Assembly: GCA_963575745.1 (NCBI GenBank) | Contig: CAUYUJ010019087.1 | Span: 123,852 to 187,851 of the forward strand | Origin: Prorocentrum cordatum | Lineage: Eukaryota; Sar; Dinophyceae; Prorocentrales; Prorocentraceae | Length of the DNA: 64,000 nt | Reading direction: 5' to 3' | In this document: positions 63,903 through 64,000 of the stretch, in pieces | How positions within the stretch are numbered: position 1 is the first letter of the stretch | Layout: the number at the start of each line of letters is the position of its first letter | Position numbers and translations under genes: made by a program | The notes under the pieces: generated by a model | What the model was told of the DNA's origin: nothing | Seen by the model: the letters and a program-made list of their open reading frames with translations, nothing else | Database searches by the model: none

Positions 63903-64000
63903 AGAGCATGCTACGCATGGACTGAAGTCAATGGAAATGAATTGCAGTGGATCCGTGAATGGATCAATCTAGATTGATGAGGTTATGATGCCTCTTTCGA
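63903..64000 (+). repeat. 97-bp direct repeat, copy 2 (runs to window end)
   Basis: About 92 percent like 62701-62797 by eye, including the ATCAATCTAGATTGAT palindrome. The repeat may continue beyond the window. Confidence 0.93.

Overview
The window looks like nuclear DNA from a dinoflagellate, probably a GC-rich species of the Prorocentrum/Symbiodinium type. Three observations support this. A 23-nt match to the dinoflagellate trans-spliced leader lies just upstream of the only intact gene. A decayed non-LTR retroelement has the endonuclease, reverse transcriptase and RNase H layout common in dinoflagellates. The rest is mostly microsatellite, minisatellite and small foldback elements. No ribosomal RNA, tRNA or CRISPR feature was recognised. 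Species-level placement is inference.

Layout. 1-31.6 kb is almost entirely repeats: polypyrimidine and GT/TGG tracts, tandem arrays with periods of about 52, 64, 65, 90, 270-290 and 389 bp, and many 85-200 bp foldback elements in several families. Scattered among these are short GC-rich patches that read like protein-coding exons (near 4.9, 7.6, 13.1, 18.6, 24.7, 29.1 and 36.8 kb). They are probably fragments of intron-rich genes or pseudogenes. 31.9-33.3 kb is an unusually AT-rich island of short tandem repeats. 33.8-38.2 kb again holds foldback elements and a second copy of a large repeat first seen at 20-21 kb.

38.3-40.9 kb (minus strand) carries one complete, intronless 855-residue gene for a type II sodium/phosphate cotransporter (SLC34-like) with a long cysteine-rich C-terminal extension. 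The relict spliced leader about 100 bp upstream of its ATG indicates that the locus arose by reinsertion of a mature, trans-spliced mRNA.

41-46.9 kb is polypyrimidine, (CTC)n and (GAT)n sequence, followed by a degenerate tandem array that abuts the 3' end of the retroelement. 46.9-54.4 kb (minus strand) is a LINE-like retroelement. It has a gag-like protein with a zinc finger and coiled coil, then endonuclease, reverse transcriptase, RNase H and a terminal zinc-binding region. Frameshifts, an in-frame stop and altered catalytic residues break it.

54.5-64 kb returns to repeats: a (CAT)n array, more copies of the foldback families, purine-rich low-complexity DNA and an 81-bp minisatellite lying between two copies of a 97-bp direct repeat.

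The few genes do not form a pathway. The main theme is mobile DNA: mRNA retroposition, LINE decay, and foldback elements that may act as, or have created, introns. Most long open frames in the window are artefacts of simple repeats with few stop codons and are not listed as genes.
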